A DNA stretch of 64,000 nt from Halobacteriales archaeon QH_7_66_36 (GCA_003021175.1 PXQV01000003.1:89816-153815), one strand, 5' to 3'; counted from the first letter of the stretch, positions 28,471 to 37,216 are shown. A program made the numbers and translations. The notes: generated by a model not told the origin, from the sequence alone.

Positions 28471-29289
28471 GTGCCCGCGCAACTGCTCCCGACCGGGGCG
28501 TCGCTGCCGCCGCTCCCGTACCTCGCGGCGGTCCTCCTCGCGCTCGCCGCGGTCGGCGGCGCGCTCTCCCGCCACCGCCCGCCGGTCACGCCGCGCGTCG
28601 TCGCCGGATTCGCACCGTGGATGGCCGCTGGCGCGAGCGGCTACGCGCTGTTTCAGGTCGACGTCGTTCCGGACGCCGTTACGCCGCTGTTCGGCAATCC
28701 AATCGTCTACGCGAGTACGTTCGCCGTCGCCGGGGCGGTGTGGCTCGCCGTCGCCGACCGACCGGCCGACCGGTGGGCGCTCTCGGCCGTCCCCGGTGTC
28801 CTCGCCGTCACTGGGGGTGCCGTCGCCACGCTCCTCGTCGCGGCCGGCGTTGCGACCGCGCTCGCTCGGGGATCGCTGACGCTCGCGTGGCCGCTCGGCG
28901 GCCTCGGCTTGTCCGTGGCGCTTGCGGGGGGCATCTGGCTCGGCGTGCGTGACCGCGTCGGCGTCACGGGGTGGCCGGGGCTCCTCGTCCTGTTCGGTCA
29001 CACGCTCGACGGCGTCTCGACGGCCGTGGGCATCCGACTCGGCTTCGGCGAGCAGACGCCGCTCTCGGCGCGACTCATCGAGGCTGGCGCGGGGTTGCCG
29101 CCGGCGAGTCTGCTCGGCGAGGCGTGGCTGTTCGTCCTCGTGAAGCTGGTCGTCGCGACGGGCGTGCTGTTCGTCTTCCGCGAGTACGTGCGCGAGGACC
29201 CCAGCGAGGCCGCGCTGTATCTCGGCGTTATCGCCGCGGTCGGTCTCGGTCCCGGCACGCACAATCTCGTCCTGTTCGCGCTCGCCTGA
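28471..29289 (+). CDS. DUF63 family membrane protein
   Basis: 272 residues with about eight transmembrane helices and a GTG start. The pattern GHTLDGVSTAVGIRLGFGEQTPLSARLIEAG and LVKLVVATGVLFVFREY is that of DUF63, an archaeal integral membrane family with conserved polar residues inside the helices but no assigned activity. It lies 37 bases before the PfkB kinase gene in the same direction. Confidence 0.8.
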   Translation: MPAQLLPTGASLPPLPYLAAVLLALAAVGGALSRHRPPVTPRVVAGFAPWMAAGASGYALFQVDVVPDAVTPLFGNPIVYASTFAVAGAVWLAVADRPADRWALSAVPGVLAVTGGAVATLLVAAGVATALARGSLTLAWPLGGLGLSVALAGGIWLGVRDRVGVTGWPGLLVLFGHTLDGVSTAVGIRLGFGEQTPLSARLIEAGAGLPPASLLGEAWLFVLVKLVVATGVLFVFREYVREDPSEAALYLGVIAAVGLGPGTHNLVLFALA

Positions 29290-29326
29290 CCGCGGCTTTT
29301 TGCCGTCGCCGCGCCCAGCCGCGCGT

Positions 29327-30187
29327 ATGCCCCGCGTGCTGTGTGTCGGTCACGTCAACTGGGATGTGACGCTCCGGGTCGACGACCTGCCGGAGCCGGA
29401 CGGCGAGTCGGTCGTCCGCGACACGGCCGGAACGGGCGGCGGGTCGGCGGGCAACGTCGCCGTCGGGCTGGCCGGACTGGACTGTACGGCGACGCTCGCG
29501 GGCAGCGTCGGGAACGACGAGTACGGCCTGCTCGCGCGTCGCTCGCTCGACCGCACGGGCGTCGACCTCGCCGGCCTGCGGACGGTCGACGGCGAGACGA
29601 CGACGAAGTACCTGCTCGTCGACGACGACGGCGAGGTGTCGGTGCTGGCCGCGCCGGGCGTGAACGAAGCCCTCGGTCCCGACGACATCGACCCGGCACT
29701 CGTCGAGGCGGCCGACCACGTCCACGTCACCGCGCACCGACCGGCGACGGCCGCGCGGGTGGCCGACCTCGCCGTCGCGGCCGACGTGCCCGTCTCCTTC
29801 GATCCGGGACGGCGGCTCGCAGACCGCGACTTCTCGGCCGTTCTCGCCCGGGCCGACCTGCTGTTCGTCAACGAGGTGGAAGCGCGGGCGCTCGACGGGC
29901 CGGACGTGCCGACCGTCGTGACGAAGCGCGGCACCGAGGGCGCAGTCGCTGAGACGCCCGACGGAACCGTCACGCACGCCGGCTTCGACCTCCCGGCCGT
30001 CGACACCACGGGCGCGGGCGACGCCTTCGCCGCCGGCTTTATCGCCGCACGCCTGCGGGGTGACGGCCCACGTGCTGCCGTCGCCGTCGCGAACGCCTGT
30101 GGCGCACTCGCGGCCGAGACGGAAGGCCCGAAAGCCGACCTCTCGTGGGATGCCGTCGAGGCCGTGCGCGGCGGGGAGCGAGACTGA
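29327..30187 (+). CDS. PfkB-family carbohydrate or nucleoside kinase
   Basis: 286 residues from MPRVLCVGHVNWDVTLRVDDLPEPD. PfkB signatures are both present: GGGSAGNVAVGLAGLDCTATLAGSVGNDEYG near the N-terminus and DTTGAGDAFAAGFIAARL (catalytic Asp and anion hole) near residue 228. The substrate could be ribose, a nucleoside or a sugar acid; neighbours do not decide this. Confidence 0.85.
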   Translation: MPRVLCVGHVNWDVTLRVDDLPEPDGESVVRDTAGTGGGSAGNVAVGLAGLDCTATLAGSVGNDEYGLLARRSLDRTGVDLAGLRTVDGETTTKYLLVDDDGEVSVLAAPGVNEALGPDDIDPALVEAADHVHVTAHRPATAARVADLAVAADVPVSFDPGRRLADRDFSAVLARADLLFVNEVEARALDGPDVPTVVTKRGTEGAVAETPDGTVTHAGFDLPAVDTTGAGDAFAAGFIAARLRGDGPRAAVAVANACGALAAETEGPKADLSWDAVEAVRGGERD

Positions 30188-30203
30188 TCTGGCTCGCGGA
30201 CGG

Positions 30204-30494
30204 CTATTCGATCTTGAACGCCGGCTCGGTGAGATCCTCGCTCTTGCACTCGGGACACCGCGACGGCCGGTTGGCCGGGTCGTCGAAGTCGGAGAAGCCG
30301 CAGGCGCGACACTGCGGCGGCGCGGCCAGCAGTTCCTCGTCCGTGCCGTCCAGCGAGCGGGCGATGTGTTCGACGTGCGCGAGTGCGTCGGCCGTCGTCA
30401 CGCCGAACTCGTTCGCGAGCGTGCCGGCTTCGGCGGTTTCCGCGCGGAGATGGTCGGCGATGCGCTCCCGGGTCGTCCGGTCGGCACCCTGCAT
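30204..30494 (-). CDS. HTH plus zinc-ribbon transcriptional regulator
   Basis: 96 residues from MQGADRTTRERIADHLRAE. The N-terminal half is a winged-helix-like segment (AGTLANEFGVTTADALAHVEHIARSL) and the C-terminal half is a zinc ribbon (CRACGFSDFDDPANRPSRCPECKSE). This two-domain layout matches the archaeal HTH/Zn-ribbon predicted regulators (COG3357-like, from memory). Confidence 0.8.
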   Translation of the reverse strand: MQGADRTTRERIADHLRAETAEAGTLANEFGVTTADALAHVEHIARSLDGTDEELLAAPPQCRACGFSDFDDPANRPSRCPECKSEDLTEPAFKIE

Positions 30495-30593
30495 GCGCAG
30501 ATGTACTCCGCCGGCCGGAATACGTTTTCCGGCACACGCGGTCCCGGCCTGCGAGCCGGGATGTTCAAGACGGGCGAGAGCGTGATGTCGGAT

Positions 30594-30746
30594 ATGCCGA
30601 AAACCATGGAAGTCGTCTGCACGGACGATAGCTGCGAGTTCGACATGGCCGGACTCCACTTCACCTACGACATGCCGGACGACACCGGCGTAGACGCGTT
30701 CTCCTGTCCCTACTGCGGGGGAGACGTCGCGGAAATCGAGGTGTAG
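30594..30746 (+). CDS. Small CxxC zinc-binding protein
   Basis: 50 residues from MPKTMEVVCTDDSCEFDM (starts at 30585 or 30561 are also open). It has VVCTDDSCEFDM and CPYCGGD, a likely four-Cys zinc site, in a compact beta-rich protein. It resembles a conserved haloarchaeal family (DUF7559-like, from memory). Function unknown. IS copy 2 begins about 40 bases downstream. Confidence 0.65.
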   Translation: MPKTMEVVCTDDSCEFDMAGLHFTYDMPDDTGVDAFSCPYCGGDVAEIEV

Positions 30747-30970
30747 CTCCGCGCTGCTTGACTCGCGCGCCTTCGCAGTGCACAACCGGTGAACTACCCC
30801 ACCTTACCGCTCGCTTGACCGCTCGCGCTTGAGGGTGGGGCTTCCTGCTTCCACGACGCGCTTTGCAGACACCGAGTCGGTGTCCGTAGGGAGCGCAGTC
30901 TCCACAGGCGGTGATTCGGAGTGTCCCACTCCTACATCTCCGAGGCCGCGAGAAAGAATGTTCCACGCCG

Positions 30971-31018
30971 TCGCAAACGCTTCGCGTTTGCTGCCCGTCA
31001 GACTGCGTCTGACGACCG
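30971..31018. repeat. Hairpin doublet C inside tnpB
   Basis: Two perfect palindromes side by side: GCAAACGC ttc GCGTTTGC (30973-30991) and GTCAGAC tgc GTCTGAC (30997-31013). They fall between codons for DANA and AWNIL, which are contiguous in TnpB relatives, and add 16 codons in frame. Confidence 0.75.
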
Positions 31019-31644
31019 CGTTCGCGTCCCTGTCCGCCTCAAACCCGCAGGCAGGACAGGAGTGTTCGCGGACCCACAACGGCTTGTCCGTCGAGACGCC
31101 GCAGACCGCGCACTCTTTGCTCGTCCCTCTCGGTTGACCGCCACGAAATGCGTTCCTTCGCGCTCACACTTGTATTCGAGCAACGAGAGGAACATCCGCC
31201 ACGCGGCAGACGCGGTGTTGCGGCTGTTCGACGGCGACTCTATCATCCCCTTGACGTTCAGGTCTTCGACCGCCACGAGGTCGTACTCCCGAGCGTAGTA
31301 GTTCGAGAGCTTATCCAGGAAGTCGCGGCGCTTGCGTCGGAGGTCGGCGTGACACTCCGCGACTCGCCGCCGTTGCGTCTCGTAGTTGCTCGATCCGTGC
31401 TGTTTGCGCGAGAGTTTCCGTTGCTCGCGCTCCAAGCGTTCCCGTTCGTCGGACAGGTCGAGCGACCTGACTGCCGTGCCGTCGGTGTCGTGGGCGTACG
31501 TGAGAATCCCCACGTCGATACCGACGCACTTCTCAGGGTTTTCGGGTGGCTCAGGAGGTCCGCGGTCCATCTCGACGCCGAAGGTGGCGAACCACTCGCC
31601 CGTCGGTTCCTTCTTGACCGTGACCTGTTTGAGCGTGGCGTCGT

Positions 31645-31699
31645 CCTCAGAAATCGGAGATTTCTGATGGGCTGCATAAGAGCTGTCGCTCTTATGAAC
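31645..31699. repeat. Hairpin doublet B inside tnpB
   Basis: CAGAAATC gga GATTTCTG (31648-31666) followed by CATAAGAGC tgtc GCTCTTATG (31675-31696). They lie between codons for RPIPD and DDATLK, normally adjacent, adding about 18 codons in frame. Confidence 0.75.
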
Positions 31700-31791
31700 G
31701 TCGGGGATGGGTCGGTGGAGCCGTATCGGGATATCCGCGAGTTTCGAGAGGGACAGGACAGTCTGCCCGCCCTTCTTGTCGAGCTTGAAGC

Positions 31792-31849
31792 CATCGCCAG
31801 AAATCGCAGATTTCTGGCTGCCAACCAGAAGCCGTCGGCTTCTGGTGAC
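31792..31849. repeat. Hairpin doublet A inside tnpB
   Basis: CCAGAAATC gca GATTTCTGG (31797-31817) followed by CCAGAAGCC gtc GGCTTCTGG (31825-31845). They are inserted between codons for SQSG and FKLDKKG. The first unit is the same AGAAATC...GATTTCT palindrome as in doublet B. The 58-base length breaks the frame. Confidence 0.75.
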
Positions 31850-32103
31850 CGGACTGACTGTAGGTCACGGTCTGGAGAACCTTTGAGTACACGTCAGAGA
31901 GGTCGTCCCACCACTTCTTGAGGTCGGGGAGTTCCGACCGTAGCGTGGTCATGGACGGCAGTTCACCGTGTTCGTCTTGATACTCGTTGAGGCGGTAGCG
32001 TGTGTGGTTGTACAGTTGCCGACAAATATCGCGGTGGCGGTCCAATGCCTCGCGGTGGGCGTCGGATGGCTCAAGGCGATACTTGTAGGCGTAATACATG
32101 GCG

Positions 32104-32223
32104 CTACTCGCGTTCTTCGATGAGTTCGTCCAACTGCTCGCGGATAAACGACGAAAGATTTAGATGGTGCTGTTCAATCCACTCGTGTTGGTCCTCCCGA
32201 ATAGTGATTGTCTTTCGTTTCAC
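32104..32223 (-). CDS. Small ribbon-helix-helix protein upstream of tnpB
   Basis: 39-residue ORF from GTG 32223 (MKRKTITIREDQHEWIEQHH, then LNLSSFIREQLDELIEERE); an in-frame ATG 11 codons upstream is also available. The beta strand KTITI followed by two amphipathic helices is the MetJ/Arc/CopG pattern. It ends 5 bases before the tnpB start on the same strand, so the two are co-transcribed. It is too short for the track. Confidence 0.65.
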   Translation of the reverse strand: MKRKTITIREDQHEWIEQHHLNLSSFIREQLDELIEERE

Positions 32224-32410
32224 TACGATGCACGCTATACGCGATACACGCATTACTTCTTCGATGAACCGTGGGCCTGTGGCCCGAACAAGGAATATAT
32301 AGAAACTGTGCGGCGCTGTATCTCCTCCATGCTCGCTTCCTTCGGCGCTACTTAATGCGGGGGAATTAGCGCCTCGATACAGCTAAAAGCGTGCCACGCG
32401 AAGCGAGCGT

Positions 32411-32860
32411 ATGAGCGACATCCGTGAGTTCGGCGAATCAGTCGGGAAGCGACTCCTCCAAGGTGCAGGCAAGGTCTCCTCGCGCGTACAGGAGGAGCGA
32501 CCGCTCGCGGCGGACGTGCTCGAAGGCGACGACGCCTATCTCGCCGTCTTCGACGCGCCGGGCGTCGAGATGGACGACGTGCAGGTTCGCTTCGAGGAAG
32601 GCGCGGTGCGCGTCCGCCTCGACCGCTTCCGTGCCCTCCACGACGGGTTCGAGATGGTGTTCCCCGGCCGCGGCCTCACCCTCGAAGGGAGCGCCGACCT
32701 CCCCGAGGGTGCCGCCGTCGATCCGGAGGGAGCCGAGGCGACGCTGACCGACAACGGCACGCTCCGAGTCGAGGTGCCGAAGGTCGTCGCCGACCCCGAG
32801 GAGAGCGAGGAACACGAGACAGACGAAGGACACGAAGGCGACTCGGACGACCAAGCGTAG
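32411..32860 (+). CDS. Hsp20/alpha-crystallin family protein
   Basis: 149 residues with a recognisable alpha-crystallin core (LAVFDAPGVEMDDVQVRFEEGAVRVRLDRF ... ATLTDNGTLRVEVPKV), preceded by a helical N-terminal arm and followed by a Glu/Asp-rich tail. Small heat-shock proteins hold unfolding proteins as oligomers; the IxI-type motif is weak (LRVEVPK). The IS copy 2 left end abuts its promoter. Confidence 0.8.
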   Translation: MSDIREFGESVGKRLLQGAGKVSSRVQEERPLAADVLEGDDAYLAVFDAPGVEMDDVQVRFEEGAVRVRLDRFRALHDGFEMVFPGRGLTLEGSADLPEGAAVDPEGAEATLTDNGTLRVEVPKVVADPEESEEHETDEGHEGDSDDQA

Positions 32861-33988
32861 CTACCGCCGCTCGACGGTCATTCCTTCGACGATCTCGAAC
32901 GACTCGTCGCCGTCGAACCGGCAGGGGTCGAACCCGGCGACGGGGTCGCCGTCGCCGCGTACCTGCGCCGCGAGTCGCTCGGCGATGGCCGGCGCACGCA
33001 TGAACCCGTGGCCCTGCCAGCCGGTCGCGACGTAGACGCCGTCGGCGAGTTCCCCGACCAACGGGTCGCCGTCGGGCGTCGCGGTGCAGAGCCCGGCCCA
33101 CGACCGCTTCTCCGGCCACGACCAGCCGAGCGCGCGCTCCTGATACTCGATGCACGCCTCGCAGAACGACTCGTCGGCAGTGGCGTCCCAGTCGTCCGGG
33201 TCCTGTTCGACCGGTTCCGTGCCGTCGCCCACGAGCACGCCCTCCCCGTACGGGCGGAGATAGAAGCCGCCGGTCGCGTCGAACAGCGTGGGCGGCGTCA
33301 CGTCGACCGATTCGGTGACGAGCGCCTGCACGCGGTACGGCTTGACCGGGAGCGGTGCGACCGGTTCCACGACAGACCGGGTGTGTGCGCCGGCGGCGAC
33401 GACCACCGCGTCGTGCCCGTGGACGCCCGCGTCCGTCTCTACGCGCCCGTCGGCGGTCAGCGTCGCGGGCGTCCCCTCCTCGATGGCGGCCCCCTTCGCC
33501 CGGGCAAGCAGGCCCATCGTGTCCGTGTACGCGCTCGGGTCGGCGTAGCCGGCGTCCTCCGCGACGGCCGCGACTGCGACGTCGCTGGTCGCGATCTGCG
33601 GGAACCGCTCGCCGAGTTCTGCGGCGGCGAGCGTCGTCACGTCGAGTCCGTGGTCGCGCATCCGTACCGCCTGCTCGCGGATCTCGCTGGCGAGTCGGTC
33701 GGCGTCGTCCCCCGATTCGGCCGTCCGCTCGCGCGCCAGCCAGACGTACGGCGACGACTCGAAGGTGAAGCCGCCGCTTCCCGAGAGGTCGCGGAACCGC
33801 GCTAACGCGCGTTGGGCGAGGGCAGCGTCTCGCCGGTCGGAGAAGGCGTCGTAACAGAGGCCAGCGGCGCGGCCGCTCGCGCCTGCGCCGAGTTCCTCCG
33901 CTTCATAGAGCGTCACGTCGGCCGTCTCGACGAGGTCGTGTGCGACCGTGACGCCGACCGCGCCGCCGCCCACGACTGCGACATCCAT
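32861..33988 (-). CDS. FAD-dependent oxidoreductase (DadA/glycine oxidase-like)
   Basis: 375 residues from MDVAVVGGGAVGVTVAHDL; the track start eight codons earlier is not needed. The dinucleotide-binding motif GGGAVG is followed by the DAO-family segment LGAGASGRAAGLCYD, and near the C-terminus GVYVATGWQGHGFMRAPAIAERL closes the FAD site. It likely oxidises a secondary or D-amino acid. Substrate is not predictable. It is convergent with hsp20 with adjacent stop codons. Confidence 0.82.
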   Translation of the reverse strand: MDVAVVGGGAVGVTVAHDLVETADVTLYEAEELGAGASGRAAGLCYDAFSDRRDAALAQRALARFRDLSGSGGFTFESSPYVWLARERTAESGDDADRLASEIREQAVRMRDHGLDVTTLAAAELGERFPQIATSDVAVAAVAEDAGYADPSAYTDTMGLLARAKGAAIEEGTPATLTADGRVETDAGVHGHDAVVVAAGAHTRSVVEPVAPLPVKPYRVQALVTESVDVTPPTLFDATGGFYLRPYGEGVLVGDGTEPVEQDPDDWDATADESFCEACIEYQERALGWSWPEKRSWAGLCTATPDGDPLVGELADGVYVATGWQGHGFMRAPAIAERLAAQVRGDGDPVAGFDPCRFDGDESFEIVEGMTVERR

Positions 33989-34042
33989 ATGCGTGGCTAC
34001 GGTTCGACCCACTTCGCCCTGCCGGTGTCGGCCGTCGGTCGG

Positions 34043-34819
34043 TCAGCGAAACTCGTCGAGCCCGCGAGCGGGGTAGCCGACGATAGTGTCGACGCCAGCC
34101 TGCTTCAGACCGGCGGTGCGGTCGGCCACCTCGGCGACCGACCCGACGAGTGCGAAGTCGCGAACTGCCTGTGACAGCACCTCGCGTGCACGGCCCGTCG
34201 CCTCGGCGTCCGTCGCCGCGTCGTCGGGCAGCGCGCGCCGGACCGGGCCGCGACGGGACGCGTAGCCGCCCACGGCATCGAGAATCGCGTCCTCGTCGTC
34301 GGAGAGGACGACCGGCGCGTACAGCGCGACGCCTCCCTCGAAGCCGGCCGACCGCAACGCCCGCACCTCGCGGCCGGTGTTCCGCCCGAGCAGTTCGTAC
34401 TGTGTGCCGCCGGCGGCCATCGCGACTCGCTCGACGCCCTCGGTGCCGACCCACGCGTCCGGTGCGGCCTCGCGGGCGGCCCCGAGCCGGGGCGCGACGG
34501 CCCGTTCGCGCTCCTCGCCGGTGAGATACGCCGGGTTACCCGCGACGAGGACGCGCTCCACGCCGTCGGGCAGCGGGAGCAGCGAGTCGTCGCCGAGCGG
34601 GTCGAAGCCGTCGGCGCGCACCGGCGTCGTGACGGTCAGCCGATGGTCGGCGGCCAGCTCGGCGAGGGTCGCCGTGTCCGGGAAGGGGTCGCGGCCCTCG
34701 TAATCGACGTTGAGCAGGTCCGCCTCGACGTCGGTCGCCAGCGAGAGGTCGTGTTCGAGCGGTTTCAGCGCGACCCCGTCGAGGCCGACGCGGGCGACCG
34801 GCGACTGGTCGGTCAACAC
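34043..34819 (-). CDS. Luciferase-like TIM-barrel protein, uncharacterised
   Basis: 258 residues. The C-terminal segment FALVGSVAEVADRTAGLKQAGVDTIVGYPARGLDE resembles the end of F420/FMN-dependent luciferase-like monooxygenases (gate helix then phosphate-binding strand), and GRNTGREVRALRSAGFEGGVALYAPV fits the same barrel. It is shorter than typical family members. Conserved in haloarchaea as far as I recall (DUF7388-like). No activity known. Confidence 0.5.
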   Translation of the reverse strand: MLTDQSPVARVGLDGVALKPLEHDLSLATDVEADLLNVDYEGRDPFPDTATLAELAADHRLTVTTPVRADGFDPLGDDSLLPLPDGVERVLVAGNPAYLTGEERERAVAPRLGAAREAAPDAWVGTEGVERVAMAAGGTQYELLGRNTGREVRALRSAGFEGGVALYAPVVLSDDEDAILDAVGGYASRRGPVRRALPDDAATDAEATGRAREVLSQAVRDFALVGSVAEVADRTAGLKQAGVDTIVGYPARGLDEFR

Positions 34820-34969
34820 GTCGTCTCACCGCCGCAGGCGTGTGCGGGGCGGACACTGGTCCGCCGCGGTCGCATCATGAACGAGGCTACGCGCTCCGGA
34901 TATAACAGTCGTCGCTTCGCGCGAGGCTTGCCGGGAGTGCCTGTGGGTTGCGCTCGTCGGAAGCACCGA

Positions 34970-35575
34970 CTACACCGGATAGTCGGCATCCGGGTCGACG
35001 ACCCGATCGACCTCCTCCGGCGGCGACCAGTCCGTCGTGAGTGCGAGGAACTGGACGAGGATCCTGCCGGTCGCACCCCAGACGGTGTAGCCGTCGACGC
35101 GGAAGAAGTGGAGTCGCACGTCCCCGTAGTGGGGGTGGTCGCGGCGCTCGCTCTCGTAGTTGTCCAGGTCGATCAGCGCCTCGACCGGCAGGAGGACGAC
35201 CTCGGCCACCTCGCGTTCGTCGCGCACCCATTCCTGTTGGGCGACGCGGGCGACGAACGGCCGGACGGCGTACCGCGTCACCGTCGAGATGTCGTCCAAG
35301 CGGCCGAGCATTTCAACTCGGTCGGGATCCATGTCGACCTCCTCGTTGGCCTCGCGGAGCGCCGTCTCGCGCAGGTCCGCATCGGAGGGCTCTCGCCCGC
35401 CGCCGGGAAACGACATCTGGCCCGCGTGCTCGCCGAGGTGGTCCGCGCGCTTGATGAAGAGCAGATGCTCCGCACCCTCGTGTTCGACGACGGAGACGAT
35501 CACTGCTGCCTCGCGCTCCTCGCCAGTCACCGCGACGGGGTCGTGCGCGGCGACTGGTTCGAGCGCGAGATCCAT
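34970..35575 (-). CDS. Nudix CoA pyrophosphatase-like hydrolase
   Basis: 201 residues. The CoA-type motif LLFIKRADHLGEHAGQMSFPGGG immediately precedes the Nudix box GGGREPSDADLRETALREANEEVD, the combination typical of NUDT7/NUDT8-like CoA diphosphatases. The C-terminal strand and VWGATGRILVQFLAL also match. It probably removes CoA or oxidised CoA derivatives. Confidence 0.85.
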   Translation of the reverse strand: MDLALEPVAAHDPVAVTGEEREAAVIVSVVEHEGAEHLLFIKRADHLGEHAGQMSFPGGGREPSDADLRETALREANEEVDMDPDRVEMLGRLDDISTVTRYAVRPFVARVAQQEWVRDEREVAEVVLLPVEALIDLDNYESERRDHPHYGDVRLHFFRVDGYTVWGATGRILVQFLALTTDWSPPEEVDRVVDPDADYPV

Positions 35576-35626
35576 ACTGTCCCGGACGCGCGGGCGGGTG
35601 ATAAGTCGACCGCTGACGGCCGACGA

Positions 35627-36085
35627 TCACGCCGTCGTGAGCGCGTCGTCGAGACGCTCCCGGAGGTCCTCCAGCGCGACGTCGCCCCACGCTTCGAGGT
35701 CGTAACTCACGTCCAGCAGTCGCTCGATCCGGGTCGCGTCCTCGGCGTCGACGGCCTGTGCCACGTCGGCGCGAAACCGCCGCTCGGCGGCCGTCGCCAG
35801 CGCCGCACGATCCGGTGCCCGGACCTCGGCGTCGAGGATGTGCGGGAGGTCCTCCGATCCGTCCGGTAGGGTCGGGAACGCGGCCGGGCCGACCGCGAGT
35901 CGCTCACCGTCGCCGGCTTCGTATTCGACGAGCGCGTACGTCTCCAGCGCCGCTTCCACGTCCGCGTCGGGGATGTCCCCGTCGCGACGGTACGCCAACT
36001 CCTCCAGCGCGCGGTCGAGTTCGTCGCGGGTGACGGCCCCGAACAGGTCGACGACGCCGGCCACCTCGTCCGGCGAGAGCGTCAT
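35627..36085 (-). CDS. Haloarchaeal conserved protein, helical
   Basis: 152 residues from MTLSPDEVAGVVDLFGAVTRDELDRALEEL; the much longer track ORF upstream runs antisense-frame through the glycosyltransferase gene and is excluded. Acidic, mainly helical, with an HTH-like N-terminal third (ELDRALEELAYRRDGDIPDADVEAALETYALVEYE). Start overlaps the glycosyltransferase stop by 4 bases, so the two are coupled. No assigned function (DUF7109-like from memory). Confidence 0.6.
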   Translation of the reverse strand: MTLSPDEVAGVVDLFGAVTRDELDRALEELAYRRDGDIPDADVEAALETYALVEYEAGDGERLAVGPAAFPTLPDGSEDLPHILDAEVRAPDRAALATAAERRFRADVAQAVDAEDATRIERLLDVSYDLEAWGDVALEDLRERLDDALTTA

Positions 36086-37176
36086 CGGATCGCCTCCAGA
36101 TCCGCCGTCGCGGCCTCGCGAACCTCGGCCGGCGCGATGGGCGCGTCGCTCCACGCCGGCAGGCGCTCGTCCTCGCCCGGCGGCGTGACCGAGTCGACGT
36201 ACTCCTCGACCTGCGTCAACTCGTCGTCGCGGTCGTACGACAGCCCGTTGAACGCCGCGTCGGCCGCGTACGAGTCGACGAGCGACCGGGCGGCCGTCTC
36301 GTAACGACCCGGGAGCGTCTCGTACTCCGGGGTCGGGCCGTTCTCCGCGACGGCGCGCAACAGCGCCCCCGCCACCTCCTCGCTCATCGTCGAGAGACCG
36401 GCGGGGCCGGAGACGGCCCGGTGGTCGTGTTCGTGTCGGCCCAGATCCACCTGTGCGGAGCCGTCGAAGCCGGCCGCCGCGTAGGCGTCGCCGAGCGTGC
36501 CGACCTCCAACCCCCAGCCTCGCTGGACGCGCAGCGACCGCGCGAGGTCGCTCGTCGCCGCGAACTCGCCGGCCAGCGCGTAGCGGAACGCGCCCAGATA
36601 CGAGAGCACGGACGCCTCCGGATGCGCCTCGGCCAGCGCACGCACCAGCGGTCGGTAGAGCAGTCGGAACAGCCGCCCGTACAGTCGGCCGTTCTCCACG
36701 CGGGCGTAGTACCCCTTCGAGAACTGATAGCCGTGATCCAGCGGGAACAGCAGCCGCGGGACGTGTGCCGGACTGTACGTCGTCGCGTCGGCGTCGTGAA
36801 TCGCGACGTACGCCGACTCGGCGGCCAGTCCTAACGCGAGCCACACGTCTCGGCCCTTCCCTCGCGTGCCGTTCAGTCCGGCCTCGCCGAGCAGGTCCGC
36901 CAGTCGGGGACCGTCACACCACACCACCTCGGTGTTCAGATCGAAGCCGTCGAGCCACGCGGCGACCGCCGGGGCGGCGGCCTCGTCGGCGCGAAGCGGC
37001 ACGACGACGCGGGCCGGCGACACCGCCTCCAGCGTCGAGAGCACGCGCTCGGCGGCCAGCGAGGCGTGGTCGCGGTCGGTCATCGGCACGACGACCGCCG
37101 CCCGGTCCGTCGGCGCGTCGGGCCGTGCGCCGTCGAAGTCGTGGAGCGTGGCGACTCGCTCCTGAACGTACTCCAT
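36082..37176 (-). CDS. GpgS-like glycosyltransferase (GT81-type)
   Basis: 364 residues, GT-A fold. Features: VVVPMTDRDHASLAAERVLSTLE, GKGRDVWLALGLAAESAYVAIHDADATTYSPAHV with the DxD metal site (HDADA), YQFSKGYYARVENGRLYGRLFRLLYRPL, and LRVQRGWGLEVGTLGDAYAAAG, all as in glucosyl-3-phosphoglycerate synthases. In other organisms these make glucosylglycerate-type solutes or polysaccharide primers. The acceptor is not certain here. Confidence 0.75.
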   Translation of the reverse strand: MEYVQERVATLHDFDGARPDAPTDRAAVVVPMTDRDHASLAAERVLSTLEAVSPARVVVPLRADEAAAPAVAAWLDGFDLNTEVVWCDGPRLADLLGEAGLNGTRGKGRDVWLALGLAAESAYVAIHDADATTYSPAHVPRLLFPLDHGYQFSKGYYARVENGRLYGRLFRLLYRPLVRALAEAHPEASVLSYLGAFRYALAGEFAATSDLARSLRVQRGWGLEVGTLGDAYAAAGFDGSAQVDLGRHEHDHRAVSGPAGLSTMSEEVAGALLRAVAENGPTPEYETLPGRYETAARSLVDSYAADAAFNGLSYDRDDELTQVEEYVDSVTPPGEDERLPAWSDAPIAPAEVREAATADLEAIR

Positions 37177-37216
37177 CAGCGGGTTCGAGGGATGGCGCGC
37201 CTATATGGGTTGTCCG

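Larger units (their letters stand above)
30804..32099 (-). pseudogene. tnpB: TnpB-family RNA-guided nuclease, rearranged
   Basis: Reading from ATG 32099: N-terminus MYYAYKYRLEPSDAHREALD, then an apparent in-frame loss of about 35 codons after SKVLQTV. Next comes a 58-base palindromic insertion (A) that shifts frame, an insertion of about 54 bases (B) in frame, and the catalytic core IDVGILTYAHDTDG and VEDLNVKGM. A one-base loss near 31139 (VNREGRAKS for VNPRGTSKE) shifts frame again into the zinc ribbon WVREHSCPACGFEADRDANA. A 48-base in-frame palindromic insertion (C) follows before AWNILSRG. RuvC residues Asp, Glu and Asp are all retained in the separate frames. Three track ORFs are its pieces. 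Confidence 0.85.
30789..32383 (-). mobile_element. IS200/IS605-type (IS1341-like) element, copy 2
   Basis: Minus-strand element. The left end at about 32383 carries GGCGCTAA and GATACAGCGCCGC, both shared with the miniature element at 48,947. The right end at about 30789 has a CCCCACC...GGTGGGG palindrome and terminal GTAGTTCAC. Inside are an RHH-like ORF and a rearranged tnpB. The left end sits 28 bases before the hsp20 start codon. Boundaries are inferred from shared end motifs. Confidence 0.75.
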
